NCBI RefSeq assembly: GCF_003028855.1
Contig: NZ_CP028324.1
Location: forward strand, 6,014,001-6,078,000
DNA length: 64,000 bases
Source of the DNA: Pseudoduganella armeniaca
Lineage (GTDB): Bacteria; Pseudomonadota; Gammaproteobacteria; Burkholderiales; Burkholderiaceae_D
Reading direction: 5' to 3'
Below, in pieces: positions 9,301-17,378 of this stretch. Position 1 is the first letter of the stretch; every line of letters starts with the position of its first letter. The notes under the pieces were generated by a model. The model did no database searches. It had not been told where the DNA came from and worked only from the letters and a program-made list of their open reading frames with translations. The translations under genes were made by a program, and so were the position numbers.

Positions 9301-9507
9301 CTTCTCCAGTGGCAGCGCCACCGACGACGCCATCGTCTCCGGGCTGGCGCCCGGCAGGTCGGCGCTGACGTTGATGACGGGGGTGTTATAGCTGGGCAGC
9401 GCCGCGACGGGGATCTTCAGGTAGGCCAGCACGCCGGCCAGGATCAGGGTCAGCGACAGCAGCACCACCATCACGGGGCGCCGGATGGAAAGCTCGGACA
9501 GGTTCAT
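6376..9507 (-). CDS. RND-family multidrug efflux pump, inner-membrane subunit (HAE1, MdtB/MdtC-like)
   Basis: 1043 residues, normal for the hydrophobe/amphiphile efflux-1 family. Starts MNLSELSIRRPVMVVLLSLT, with TM1 and two large periplasmic loops each side of the central membrane bundle. The proton-relay aspartates are present in TM4 (AVGLVVDDAIVVLENIV). The C-terminal half has GIVKKNAIMMIDFALQAQ, the usual family signature. It would export drugs or detergents by proton antiport with the adaptor encoded just upstream; the genes overlap by 4 bases (ATGA at 9504-9507). No outer-membrane channel gene is nearby, so a TolC-type protein must come from elsewhere. The ATG at 9507 is preferred over longer frames because it starts at TM1. 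Confidence 0.95.
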   Translation of the reverse strand: MNLSELSIRRPVMVVLLSLTLILAGVLAYLKIPVAALPSYNTPVINVSADLPGASPETMASSVALPLEKQFSTIAGLTMITSTSTQGNTSLTLEFDSSINVNEAAVDVQAALLRAQRQLPQEMTDLPSYRKINPADAPVLFMAMNSPSLSLSELNDYAENLIAPSLSTLPGVAQVTVNGQKRFAVRIRAKSDLLNARDLTLADVQAAVRNANANTPLGVLDGPSQTLTIQGNPQMMKASEFRDLIIAVRNGEPVRLKDVATVEDSFQSIKSFGSYNGERAIVLLVQRQPDANTVQVVDGVKALLPRFKAQLPESINIALVNDRSVSIREALHDVNLTLALTIVLVVLVIFLFLRRAAATFIPAITMPISLLGALALLYAFGYSLDNISLLGITLAVGLVVDDAIVVLENIVRHIEHGKKPLQAALIGAREMGFTIVSISISLVAVFIPIFFMPGVMGLMFHEFAVIVALSVLVSAAVSLTLVPMLASRFLPADSHETSGDDSFIGRHFEAAFTKVRDGYARTLDTALRHRYVVLAIAIATFALTIVMYSAIPKGFFPEEDIGQIRINTEASEDISSTAMLALQDRVAALIRADKNVKDVVSFTGGGNTGRMFVVLKDRAERDKMPQVLESLRKATRQVAGIAVYMSPVQNLQLGGRPSKSRYQYTLQSVSPDALNEWAERYLERMRADPDFRDVTSDSQNKGLQASLKIDRDKANNLGVNLSDIRTALYLAFGERQVSTIYSSAASYYVILEAADEDRRFEDALTKVSVRNTAGQLVKLSSFASVQRTVGPTAVNHQGQLQAITLSFNLAPDVPLGNATAKIDAMGQEFGLPPSIITTYGGDAAVFQSSQGSQVILIVAALGVIYVLLGVLYESYIHPLTILAGLPSAAVGALLTLWIFKLDLTMIAIIGILMLIGIVKKNAIMMIDFALQAQREEGRTPVEAIREACILRFRPILMTTLAALMGALPIALGLGAGAELRQPLGLAVCGGLIFSQVITLYITPVIYLFLDKYSGKGPMSDIDLDDTTPPSQPVELKAVQLAKH

Positions 9508-10652
9508 TCGACACCCTTCGGTTTGCCCTGCTCGGCCACGCGGGCGTCGGCGATGCGCACCTTGCCGCCCGGGCGCAGGTTCTGCTTGCCCTCGACGATG
9601 ACCTTCTCGTCGCCCTGCAGGCCGCGCACGGCCGCGTCGCCGCCGAACGCGTGCAGGCGCTCGATATTGGCGACCTTGGCCGTGTTGTCCGGCCCGACCG
9701 TGTAGACGAAGGTGCCACGTGTATTGGTGATGATGGCATTTTGCGGCAGCACCAGCGCTTCCTTCAGCGTCTGCACCGTCAGGCTGGTGTTGACGTACTG
9801 GCCCGGCCACAGGCGCGTGTCCTTGTTGTCGAACTGCGCCTTGACGCGGATGACGCCCGCTACCGGGTCCACCGTGTTGTCGATAAAGCTCAGATGGCCT
9901 TCGATCGGCTTGTCGGAATTGTTCTGGAACGCCTGCACCGGCACCTTGCCGGCACGCTGGGCATCCAGCAGCGCGGCCAGGCTGTTTTCCGGCAGGGTGA
10001 ACGCCACGTTGATCGGATCCAGCTGGGTGATCGTCGCCAGCGACGTCGTCAGCTGCACCAGGCTGCCTGGGTAGACGTTGATGGCGCCGACGCGACCGGA
10101 CATCGGCGCGCGAATCGCCGTGTAACTCTGGTCCACCCGCACGGCTCTGGCGGCGGCGATGTCCGCCTCCAGTAATGCGCGGGCCGCGTCCACTTGGCTC
10201 TTGAGCGTGTCGACGGCGCCTTGGGCGATGAACTTCTGCGCCAGCAATTCCATGCTGCGCTTGTACTGCCGTTCCAGGTCGGCCAGGCTGGCGCGGTCGC
10301 GCGCCACTTGCGCATCGGCCTTCTGCACATTGGCCGCCTCGCTGCGGCTGTCCAGCGAGAACATCAGGTCGCCCTGCTTGACGAACTGGCCTTCCTTGAC
10401 GTGCACCTTGACGATCGTGCTGGTCGTCTGCGGATGCAGGTCGACGGTGCTGATGGGGCTGACCGTACCGTTGGCCTGCAGCAGCACCGGCACGTCCTGC
10501 CGCTTCGGCTGGACGATATTGACGGTCGTAGGGCCCTGGAACCCTTTGCCACCAGCTTGCTGCACGGGCGCGGCGGGACGGGTGAAGTGCCAGGCGCCGG
10601 CCGCGACGACGACGGCAACGCCGACGAGAACTCCCAGAGTTTTCTTTTTCAT
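9504..10652 (-). CDS. RND efflux periplasmic adaptor (membrane fusion protein, MdtA-like)
   Basis: 382 residues. The N-terminal anchor/signal MKKKTLGVLVGVAVVVAAGAW is followed by a lipoyl half-motif (VKVHVKEGQFVKQGDLMFSLD, about 80-100), an alpha-helical hairpin rich in Ala/Gln (about 105-165), the second lipoyl half (YTAIRAPMSGRVGAINVYPG) and beta-barrel and membrane-proximal domains (PEGKQNLRPGGKVRI-type end). It links the RND pump to an outer-membrane channel. It is first of the adaptor-pump pair and lies 129 bases downstream of the kinase gene, with which it may share a transcript. Confidence 0.93.
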   Translation of the reverse strand: MKKKTLGVLVGVAVVVAAGAWHFTRPAAPVQQAGGKGFQGPTTVNIVQPKRQDVPVLLQANGTVSPISTVDLHPQTTSTIVKVHVKEGQFVKQGDLMFSLDSRSEAANVQKADAQVARDRASLADLERQYKRSMELLAQKFIAQGAVDTLKSQVDAARALLEADIAAARAVRVDQSYTAIRAPMSGRVGAINVYPGSLVQLTTSLATITQLDPINVAFTLPENSLAALLDAQRAGKVPVQAFQNNSDKPIEGHLSFIDNTVDPVAGVIRVKAQFDNKDTRLWPGQYVNTSLTVQTLKEALVLPQNAIITNTRGTFVYTVGPDNTAKVANIERLHAFGGDAAVRGLQGDEKVIVEGKQNLRPGGKVRIADARVAEQGKPKGVE

Positions 10653-10781
10653 TCTAGTGGACTGCAGTGATGAGTAAGTAGCATGAGCCGGCGACTGGTA
10701 CCGGTTCTCCCAGGTTTGTTGTTTTATTATTGCTCTACGGCATTAAGCCCGACATTGTGGCACCGATCCGTGTCGGGGTGA

Positions 10782-12137
10782 TTACTTGCCTGCATAAAAT
10801 TCCGGCAGGGTCAGCACGGCTTCCAGCCCGCCGTGGTCGCTGTTCGCCAGGCTCAAGGTGGCACCGTGCTGCTCGGCGATGTTGCGGGCAATGGTCAGTC
10901 CCAAGCCTGTCCCCCCGGACGTGCGTGAGCGAGAACTTTCCAGCCGATAAAACGGTTCGAACACGCGTGCCAGCTGGTCCGGCGGAATGCCGGGCCCCTC
11001 GTCGCGGATGCGTACGCGCGCCGCGCCGGCCAGCCGCTCGACCGTCACGTGGGCTTTTTGGCCATACTTGACGGCATTGTCGATCAGGTTGACGAGACAG
11101 CGCTGGATGTCCAGCGGCCGGCCCAGCAGGGCCATGCCGGCCGCGCCCTTCAATTCGACCGGCTGGCCGGCATCGGCGGCATCGGCGCAGACGCTGTCCA
11201 GCAGCGAATCCAGGTCCAGTTTCTGCATCGCGCCACCGGCATCCATGCTGCGGGCCAGGTCCAGGCCCTCCTTGACCATGGCCTGCATCGCGGACAGGTC
11301 GCCGATCAGCTTGTGGCGCAGGTCTTCGTCCGGCACCTTTTCCAGGCGCAGGCGCAAGCGGGTCAGCGGCGTCTGTAGGTCGTGCGTGATGGCGGCCAGC
11401 ATTTCGGTGCGCTGCGCGATGTACTGGCGGATGCGCGCCTGCATCGCGTTGAACGCGGCGCTGGCCTGGCGGATTTCGCTGGCCCCCGTCAGCTCCAGCG
11501 GCGGATGGTTGATGTCGTTGCCCAGGTCCTTCGCGGCCTGCGCCAACTGCTTCAATGGCCGCACTGTCATCCGGGTCACCAGGTAGGCCAGCACGGCGAT
11601 GCACAGCAGGAACGGAACAAAGACGGCGTACTCGTTATGGCCCGTCGGCGCCGGCGCGCGCGGCGGCAGGATCGACAGCTTTAACAGTTGCCCGTCCGTC
11701 ATCGCGATTTGCACGGATTCGCAGGTCCCGCGCCACTGGGTGGCGCCGAATACCGTGTTCGTCGCCACCGGCCGGTCGCACGCGGCGGGACGCTCGGCCA
11801 GCGGCGTCACCTGGAACTCGCGGCCCAGGCGTTGCGACAGCGCGGCCGAAAACTCGGTGGGCGGATGCAGCGCGGGCCGCTCCTCGCTGGCCAGCTCCAG
11901 CTGGACGCTGCCCTTGCTGGCCACCGCCAGGTATTGCGCGCGCGACTCGGGACGGACCACGTCCGCCGTTTCGATGATCTGCTCGGCCCGCTCCAACGCA
12001 TGGAAGTTGCGGTAGCGCTCGAGGGTACGCTGACGTTCGTTGAGAGCCAGCCACTGCGTCAGCGCGGCCGAGGCGATAATGCCCAGCATCAGGGCGAAAA
12101 ACACCCGCCCCGTCATCGAATTGAAGAAAGCCTTCAC
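10782..12137 (-). CDS. Sensor histidine kinase (EnvZ/RstB-like)
   Basis: 451 residues. TM1 at about 10-28, a periplasmic sensor of about 140 residues with two cysteines (AACDRP, RGTCES), TM2 at about 170-190 (YAVFVPFLLCIAVLAYLV), HAMP, then a HisKA domain with phospho-accepting His252 in AAITHDLQTPLTRLRLRL. The ATPase boxes follow: N-box LIDNAVKYG, G1 DEGPGIP, F-box FEPFYRLE, G2 GGTGLGLTIA. Start is GTG at 12137, which overlaps the regulator stop by 4 bases (GTGA). It presumably senses envelope stress and controls the adjacent RND pump and the Spy-like gene. Confidence 0.94.
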   Translation of the reverse strand: MKAFFNSMTGRVFFALMLGIIASAALTQWLALNERQRTLERYRNFHALERAEQIIETADVVRPESRAQYLAVASKGSVQLELASEERPALHPPTEFSAALSQRLGREFQVTPLAERPAACDRPVATNTVFGATQWRGTCESVQIAMTDGQLLKLSILPPRAPAPTGHNEYAVFVPFLLCIAVLAYLVTRMTVRPLKQLAQAAKDLGNDINHPPLELTGASEIRQASAAFNAMQARIRQYIAQRTEMLAAITHDLQTPLTRLRLRLEKVPDEDLRHKLIGDLSAMQAMVKEGLDLARSMDAGGAMQKLDLDSLLDSVCADAADAGQPVELKGAAGMALLGRPLDIQRCLVNLIDNAVKYGQKAHVTVERLAGAARVRIRDEGPGIPPDQLARVFEPFYRLESSRSRTSGGTGLGLTIARNIAEQHGATLSLANSDHGGLEAVLTLPEFYAGK

Positions 12138-12859
12138 ACGCGCGGCTCCACCGAGACGTTGCCGGCCAGCACGTAACCGCCATTGCGCACCGTCTTGATG
12201 ATTTGCGGTACGCGGGCATCTTCGCCCAGTTTCTGGCGCAGGCGGCTGATCTGGATATCGATCGAGCGGTCGAACGGATCGGCGTCGCGTCCCTGTGTCA
12301 GGTTCAGCAGCTGGTCGCGGTTCAGCACGCGGTTCGGATGCTCCAGGAACACTTTCAGAAGGCGGAACTCGGCGCCGGACAGCATGATCACCATGCCGTC
12401 GGGGTTGAGCAGGTGCCGCGCCGTCAGGTCCAGCGTCCAGCCCGAGAAGCGGATCTGGGCGGCTTTGTCCGCGCCGCCGACGGCGGCCGTGTTGGTCCGG
12501 CGCAGCACGCTGCGGATACGCGCCAGCAGTTCGCGCGGCTCGAATGGCTTGGGCAGGTAGTCATCCGCGCCCATTTCCAGCCCAAGGATGCGGTCCAGCG
12601 GCTCACTGCGTGCGGTCAGCATGATGACGGGCAAGGTCGAGTGGGCACGCAGCTTGCGGCAGATCGTCAGGCCGTCTTCGCCGGGCATGTTCAGGTCCAG
12701 CACGATCAGGTCCGGCTTGGTCTCGTCCAGCAGCTTCCACATGGCCGCGCCGTCCTGCGCACCGAACGTGCGGTAGCCGTTCGTTTCCAGGTAGTCGGCC
12801 AGCAAGGTGCGGATTTCGCGATCGTCATCGACGATCAGAATGCTCGATGTAGGTTCCAT
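12134..12859 (-). CDS. OmpR-family response regulator
   Basis: 241 residues. Receiver domain with the acidic pair (VDDDRE), phospho-acceptor Asp55 in LIVLDLNMPGEDG, the conserved Thr (MLTARSE) and Lys (YLPKPFEPRELLARI). A C-terminal winged-helix DNA-binding domain follows (about 140-235; GAEFRLLKVFLEHPNRVLNRDQLL, VLRRTNTA linker before it). The first gene of the minus-strand set regulator-kinase-adaptor-pump. Paired TGTAT boxes in the upstream gap are candidate binding sites. Confidence 0.95.
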   Translation of the reverse strand: MEPTSSILIVDDDREIRTLLADYLETNGYRTFGAQDGAAMWKLLDETKPDLIVLDLNMPGEDGLTICRKLRAHSTLPVIMLTARSEPLDRILGLEMGADDYLPKPFEPRELLARIRSVLRRTNTAAVGGADKAAQIRFSGWTLDLTARHLLNPDGMVIMLSGAEFRLLKVFLEHPNRVLNRDQLLNLTQGRDADPFDRSIDIQISRLRQKLGEDARVPQIIKTVRNGGYVLAGNVSVEPRV

Positions 12860-12903
12860 GCCTCAATTATCGCCACTTCGGCTGCCGCTGCCTAACGGGT
12901 GTT

Positions 12904-12985
12904 TGTATCGTCTTGTATATGTGAGCTGAGCGATAGCGAAACAATCGGATACAAATCGCCGCGCTGAGGACACTTCGTCGATACA
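12904..12985. promoter_or_regulatory. Candidate OmpR-type regulator boxes in the divergent gap
   Basis: The 208-base gap between the regulator (start 12859) and the Spy-like gene (start 13068) holds TGTAT at 12904-12908 and 12914-12918, spaced 10 bases start to start in direct orientation. It also holds the inverse ATACA at 12949-12953 and 12981-12985. Direct 5-mers one helical turn apart are the usual target layout of OmpR-family proteins. No footprint evidence exists here. Confidence 0.4.
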
Positions 12986-13067
12986 CATCGCTGTCAAGAT
13001 GGTTCCCATGTGCAGAGCAGTAAATGCACATTTCACTTACTGCTGTATTTCACCGGAAGGAAGAATC

Positions 13068-13547
13068 ATGAATACCCTGCGCAAATCTTTTGTTATCGGC
13101 ATGACTGTTATTGGTTTCGGCTCGGCATTTGCCGTGCAAGCCCAGGAAGCGGCCACACCGCATCACCGTGAATACGCGGCAACCAAGTTCGATCCAGCAA
13201 AACGTGCCGAGCATTTCGCCCAGCGTCAGCAAAAACTGCATGATTCGCTCAAATTGACGGCAGCGCAGGAAACGGCCTGGAATACCTATATTGCCGCGAT
13301 CAAACCGCAAGCGCCGATCGGTCGCCCGGACCGTGTCGATTTCAAATCGCTGCCGGCGCCGGAGCGCATGGAAAAGCGCATCGAGCGGCAAAAGGAACAT
13401 CTGGCGAAACAGGAAAGCCGTCTCGCTGCGTTGAAGACGTTTTATGCCGTGCTGACGCCAGAGCAGCAAAAGACCTTCGATCAGGCGACGATACATCAAG
13501 GCAGGCATCACGGCATGCATCGCCAGCCGCGCAATCCGCAAGGCTGA
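13068..13547 (+). CDS. Spy/CpxP-like periplasmic stress protein (LTxxQ motif)
   Basis: 159 residues. Signal peptide MNTLRKSFVIGMTVIGFGSAFAVQAQ. The mature part is strongly helical and charged and carries two LTxxQ-type motifs (LTAAQETAW at about 67 and LTPEQQKTFD at about 130), the signature of Spy and CpxP. These are periplasmic chaperones or stress modulators. The chosen ATG at 13068 follows the ribosome site GGAAGGAAGA; a longer reading frame to the left lacks one and would hide the signal peptide. Divergent from the OmpR-type regulator, which is likely to control it. His-rich end (HQGRHHGMHRQ) is notable. Confidence 0.85.
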   Translation: MNTLRKSFVIGMTVIGFGSAFAVQAQEAATPHHREYAATKFDPAKRAEHFAQRQQKLHDSLKLTAAQETAWNTYIAAIKPQAPIGRPDRVDFKSLPAPERMEKRIERQKEHLAKQESRLAALKTFYAVLTPEQQKTFDQATIHQGRHHGMHRQPRNPQG

Positions 13548-13694
13548 GCAACCAAGCGACTAACCGTGGTTGGTACCTGCGGTGCTCCGGCTTCTTTGCC
13601 CCTGTCATGCAAGATCATGGTCTGATTATGCTCAATTTTGGCGGGCGCGGGGCACCGCTCGCTGCTTGCGCTGGGCGGCTGTGGCCGGGCCGTA

Positions 13695-13723
13695 AAAAAA
13701 GGGCGCCGCTGGCGCCCTTTTTT
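13695..13723 (-). terminator. Intrinsic terminator of dsbD
   Basis: GGGCGCC / GGCGCCC stem (13701-13717) with loop GCT and A/T runs on both sides. On the minus strand it starts 4 bases after the dsbD stop and ends in seven U. The A-run makes it potentially active in both directions. Confidence 0.9.
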
Positions 13724-13726
13724 AGA

Positions 13727-15538
13727 TCAGTACAACTTCTGCAATGATGTCAGGAACTTCCGGGAATCCTGGAAGCCGATCACACGCGAATCGGGTATCT
13801 CACGCCCGCGCGCATCGAAGAAAATAATCCCAGGTGGGCCGAACAGTCCAAATCTTTTCAGCAGCGCTTTATCGGCTTCGCTGTTTGCAGTCACGTCGGC
13901 CTGGATCAAGATCGTGTTACTCAGCTTATCCTTGACTGCGGCATCGACAAACGTCAGCTTTTCCATTTCCTTGCACGACACACACCAGTCGGCATAAAAG
14001 TCCAGCATGACGGACTTCCCGCCTGTATTGGCCAGGATATTGTCCAGTTCTTTGACGCTGGCGATGCGCTTGAAAGCCAGTGGCATCTCAACATTACCGC
14101 GCAGATGCGCCAGCGGCGCCAGCGGATCGCGGCTGCCGGTTGCGACACCGATCATTTGTCCGACGCCCATTAAGATCGCCAGCACGGCAACAGCTTTCGC
14201 CACCCAGCTGTTTTTCTGCCGGAGAAGATAAGTACCATAGCCGATTCCCAACACCGCCCAGCCGGACATTTGCACGACAGGAGGCAGTACCGGCGAGACC
14301 AGCCACCACGCCATTGCCAGCAGCAGGACGCCAAAGAAACGTTTGACGGCGTCCATCCAGGCCCCCGCACGCGGCAACAAGGCCCCGGCGGAAATACCGA
14401 CCAGCATCAGCGGCACGCTCATGCCGACCGCCATGGCGAACAGGGCGCTGCCGCCGATCAGCACATTGCGCGTCTGGCTGATGTACACCAGCGCGCCAGC
14501 CAATGGCGCCGCCACGCACGGGCCCACGATCAGGGCCGAGATGGCGCCCATCGCAAACACGCCGGCCAGCTTGCCGGCCGACTGTCGTCCTGAAGCGGCG
14601 GCCAGGCGGCTTTGCAGGGCGGACGGCACCTGTAATTCGTACACGCCGAACATCGACAACGCGAGCGCCGCCATCAGCAGGCCAAACGATCCCAATACCC
14701 ATGGGTTCTGCAGGGCGGCCGCCAGCCCCTCGCCGATCAGGCCAGCCGCGACGCCCAGCGCCGTATAGACGATCGCCATGCCCAGCGCATAGCTGCCCGA
14801 CAACACGACACCGCGCTTGCGGGTCGTGCCGCTGCCCTCGCCAACGATAATCGAGGACAAAATCGGCACCATCGGCAGCACGCACGGCGTGAACGACAGT
14901 CCCAGGCCCAGCAGCAGGAACAGCGGCACGATGACGGCCAGCCGGCCGCCCTGCAGGGCGCTGTCGATGCGGCCCAGCTCGCTCTGCGGCGCGGACGGGG
15001 GCGTGTCTGGCGGCGGCGCCACGGCCGTCGACGCGGCCGGCGCGGACGTGTTGGCAGGGCTCATCTGCAGGCTGAACGGGGCCGCAGCAGGCGTGGCCGC
15101 GGCCACGCCGACGTCGCCGGCCGCACCACCCAGGCGTACCGTCGCGTCTTGCGGCGAATAGCACAGGCCTTTCTCGGAGCAGCCTTGGCCCGTCGCTGTC
15201 AGCGTGAACGGGCCGCTGGCCTCGACGGGCACGCGCATCACCACGCTGCCGTGGTACGTCTCGACTTCCTTGGCAAACGTCTCGTCGTACTTCACCTTGC
15301 CCGGCGGGATCTGGGCGGCGCCGAGGCTGGCCCCCTGGGCGCGGAAGGCAAAGCGCTCGCGGTACATGTAGTAGCCGTCGGCGATCTTCCACGTCACTTC
15401 GACGGTTTTCGCGTCCATCATGCGCGCGGACATCTGGAAGGCGACGTTCGGGTCGAGGAATACATCGTCCGCCCGGGCGGGCGCGGCCAGGACCAGCACG
15501 GCACCGAATGCGACAAGCAAGCGCAGCAGGAAAAGCAT
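13727..15538 (-). CDS. dsbD: Thiol:disulfide interchange protein DsbD
   Basis: 603 residues. Transfers electrons from cytosolic thioredoxin across the inner membrane to periplasmic DsbC/DsbG and CcmG-type partners. Signal peptide, then the periplasmic alpha domain with Cys120 and Cys126 (GCSEKGLCYSPQ). An eight-TM domain contains the two membrane cysteines in SFTPCVLPMVPIL and GPCVAAPLAGAL. The C-terminal thioredoxin-like domain has WCVSC (about 518-522). All six redox cysteines are therefore present. The start at 15538 (MLFLLRLLVAFG) begins the signal peptide; a longer frame upstream runs into repeat B2. An intrinsic terminator follows. Confidence 0.95.
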   Translation of the reverse strand: MLFLLRLLVAFGAVLVLAAPARADDVFLDPNVAFQMSARMMDAKTVEVTWKIADGYYMYRERFAFRAQGASLGAAQIPPGKVKYDETFAKEVETYHGSVVMRVPVEASGPFTLTATGQGCSEKGLCYSPQDATVRLGGAAGDVGVAAATPAAAPFSLQMSPANTSAPAASTAVAPPPDTPPSAPQSELGRIDSALQGGRLAVIVPLFLLLGLGLSFTPCVLPMVPILSSIIVGEGSGTTRKRGVVLSGSYALGMAIVYTALGVAAGLIGEGLAAALQNPWVLGSFGLLMAALALSMFGVYELQVPSALQSRLAAASGRQSAGKLAGVFAMGAISALIVGPCVAAPLAGALVYISQTRNVLIGGSALFAMAVGMSVPLMLVGISAGALLPRAGAWMDAVKRFFGVLLLAMAWWLVSPVLPPVVQMSGWAVLGIGYGTYLLRQKNSWVAKAVAVLAILMGVGQMIGVATGSRDPLAPLAHLRGNVEMPLAFKRIASVKELDNILANTGGKSVMLDFYADWCVSCKEMEKLTFVDAAVKDKLSNTILIQADVTANSEADKALLKRFGLFGPPGIIFFDARGREIPDSRVIGFQDSRKFLTSLQKLY

Positions 15539-15583
15539 GTGATCTACTCTGCAAAAATACAATCCGGGAGCATGGTACACCCA

Positions 15584-15615
15584 AAAACCCGGGACAGACC
15601 CTGGTTTTGAGGCAA
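15584..15615. repeat. Palindromic repeat, family B, copy 2
   Basis: Inverse copy of the repeat at 4493-4524 (31 of 32 positions match). Stem AAAACCCGGG (15584-15593) with CCCTGGTTTT (15599-15608), then GAGGCAA. It lies about 46 bases upstream of the dsbD start and downstream of rplQ, the only copy in the window that is not at a gene end. Confidence 0.85.
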
Positions 15616-15711
15616 GAGCCTGGCTGGCAGGCTGCCATCATGGTCGCGCAAGACAGGCCCGCTGGCTGTCGTCATTCGTCGCGAATGTGTCGCCAGACGC
15701 AGCGCCCAAAG

Positions 15712-15737
15712 AAAAAGCCGGGCGGACCCGGCTTTTT
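15712..15737 (-). terminator. Intrinsic terminator after rplQ
   Basis: Stem AAAAAGCCGGG / CCCGGCTTTTT with loop CGGA. On the minus strand it follows the rplQ stop by about 17 bases and closes the alpha operon. Its U-run is present on both strands. Confidence 0.9.
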
Positions 15738-15754
15738 CATGGAACGCTGATGAA

Positions 15755-16150
15755 TTACTCAGCGGTCGGTGCAGCTTCGACTTCGGTTGGTTCCGGACGG
15801 TCCAGCAGCTCGACGTAAGCCATTGGAGCGTTGTCGCCAACACGGAAACCCATCTTCAGGATGCGCAGGTAGCCGCCGTTGCGGTTAGCGTAGCGCGGGC
15901 CCAGTTCGGCGAACAGCTTCTGAACCATTTCACGATCGCGCAGGCGAGCAAACGCCAGGCGCTTGTTTGCCAGGGTGTCGGTCTTGCCCAGGGTCAGGAT
16001 CGGCTCGATCACGCGGCGCAGTTCTTTTGCCTTTGGCACGGTGGTCTTGATCGCTTCGTGGCGCAGCAGCGAAACGGTCATGTTGCGCAGCATTGCCAGA
16101 CGGTGGGACGAGGTACGGTTCAGTTTACGGAGGCCGTGACGGTGACGCAT
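15755..16150 (-). CDS. rplQ: 50S ribosomal protein L17
   Basis: 131 residues from the ATG at 16150 (MRHRHGLRKLNRTSSHRLAMLRNM), the standard N-terminus of L17; a five-codon upstream extension is not used. It binds 23S rRNA near the exit tunnel. Last gene of the alpha operon, 117 bases after rpoA. The acidic tail (EPTEVEAAPTAE) is longer than in E. coli and is common in betaproteobacteria. Confidence 0.97.
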   Translation of the reverse strand: MRHRHGLRKLNRTSSHRLAMLRNMTVSLLRHEAIKTTVPKAKELRRVIEPILTLGKTDTLANKRLAFARLRDREMVQKLFAELGPRYANRNGGYLRILKMGFRVGDNAPMAYVELLDRPEPTEVEAAPTAE

Positions 16151-16267
16151 GGTACTTCCTTTCAATGATGTTTATATCCGAGCTCTTCGATCGCCAAGCG
16201 TGAGCTGGGCGCGGGCCGGTTAGTAGGGAAAACGCCCGCCACGACATGTGGCGGGCGGTAGTGCAAA

Positions 16268-17245
16268 TTACTTCTCCAGGCCTGCAGGCGGCCAGTTTTC
16301 CAGCTTCATGCCCAGGGTCAGGCCGCGCGATGCCAGCACTTCCTTGATCTCGTTCAGCGACTTGCGACCCAGGTTCGGGGTCTTCAGCAGCTCGTTTTCC
16401 GAACGCTGGATCAGATCGCCGATGTAGTAGATGTTTTCGGCTTTCAGGCAGTTCGCGGAACGGACAGTCAGTTCCAGGTCGTCGACCGGACGCAGCAGGA
16501 TCGGATCGACCAGCGGCGCACGCGACGGTGCTTCGGCGGCGGCTTCCGTGCCTTCCAGCGCGGCGAACACGTTCAGCTGGTCGACCAGCACGCGTGCCGA
16601 CTGGCGGATCGCTTCTTCCGGCGTGATGACGCCGTTCGTTTCGATATTGATGATCAGCTTGTCCAGGTCGGTACGCTGTTCCACACGTGCCGATTCGACA
16701 GCGTAGGAAACACGGCGCACTGGCGAGAACGATGCGTCCAGGATGATGCGCCCGATCGTCTTGTTCGTGTCTTCGGACAGGCGACGCACGTTACCAGGCA
16801 CGTAGCCACGGCCCTTCTCGACCTTGATCTGCATGTCCAGCTTGCCACCGGCGGTCAAGTGAGCGATCACGTGATCCGGATTGATCAGTTCCACGTCGTG
16901 CGGCAGATCGATGTCCGATGCCAGCACGGCGCCTTCGCCTTCCTTCTTCAGGGTCAGCGTGACGGAATCGCGGTTGTGGACCTTGAAGACCACGCCCTTC
17001 AGATTCAGCAGCAGGTCGACCACGTCTTCCTGGACGCCGTCCAGCGAGGAGTACTCGTGCACGACGCCGGCGATGGTGACTTCGGTCGGCGCGTAGCCGA
17101 TCATCGACGACAGCAGCACGCGACGCAGGGCGTTGCCCAGCGTGTGGCCGTAGCCGCGCTCGAACGGCTCCATCACGACTTTAGCGTGACCGGCGCCCAG
17201 GGCTTCGACGTCGATGATACGTGGCTTCAACAAACTGTTTTGCAT
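16268..17245 (-). CDS. rpoA: DNA-directed RNA polymerase subunit alpha
   Basis: 325 residues. N-terminal assembly domain (FERGYGHTLGNALRRVLLSSM, residues about 27-47) and C-terminal domain that contacts UP elements and activators (DDLELTVRSANCLKAENIYYIGDL, then NLGRKSLNEIKEVLASRGL). Length and motifs are normal. Sits between rpsD and rplQ in the alpha operon. Confidence 0.98.
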   Translation of the reverse strand: MQNSLLKPRIIDVEALGAGHAKVVMEPFERGYGHTLGNALRRVLLSSMIGYAPTEVTIAGVVHEYSSLDGVQEDVVDLLLNLKGVVFKVHNRDSVTLTLKKEGEGAVLASDIDLPHDVELINPDHVIAHLTAGGKLDMQIKVEKGRGYVPGNVRRLSEDTNKTIGRIILDASFSPVRRVSYAVESARVEQRTDLDKLIINIETNGVITPEEAIRQSARVLVDQLNVFAALEGTEAAAEAPSRAPLVDPILLRPVDDLELTVRSANCLKAENIYYIGDLIQRSENELLKTPNLGRKSLNEIKEVLASRGLTLGMKLENWPPAGLEK

Positions 17246-17378
17246 TGAAATGTCCTTTTCATTACCCTCGGCTCGTTACACCGATAAGGCTGATGGCATT
17301 AGTGAAAACGCCCGCTCGAGTGAGCGGGCGGGTATTACGGATGAACTAAGCGGTGCGCCAGCTCAACTGTTACTGCGA

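Noticed and set aside
7552..9705. Long plus-strand open frame opposite the RND gene (717 codons)
   Set aside because: Composition is a reverse-complement shadow (Arg/His/Gln-rich); the RND gene is complete and motif-bearing.
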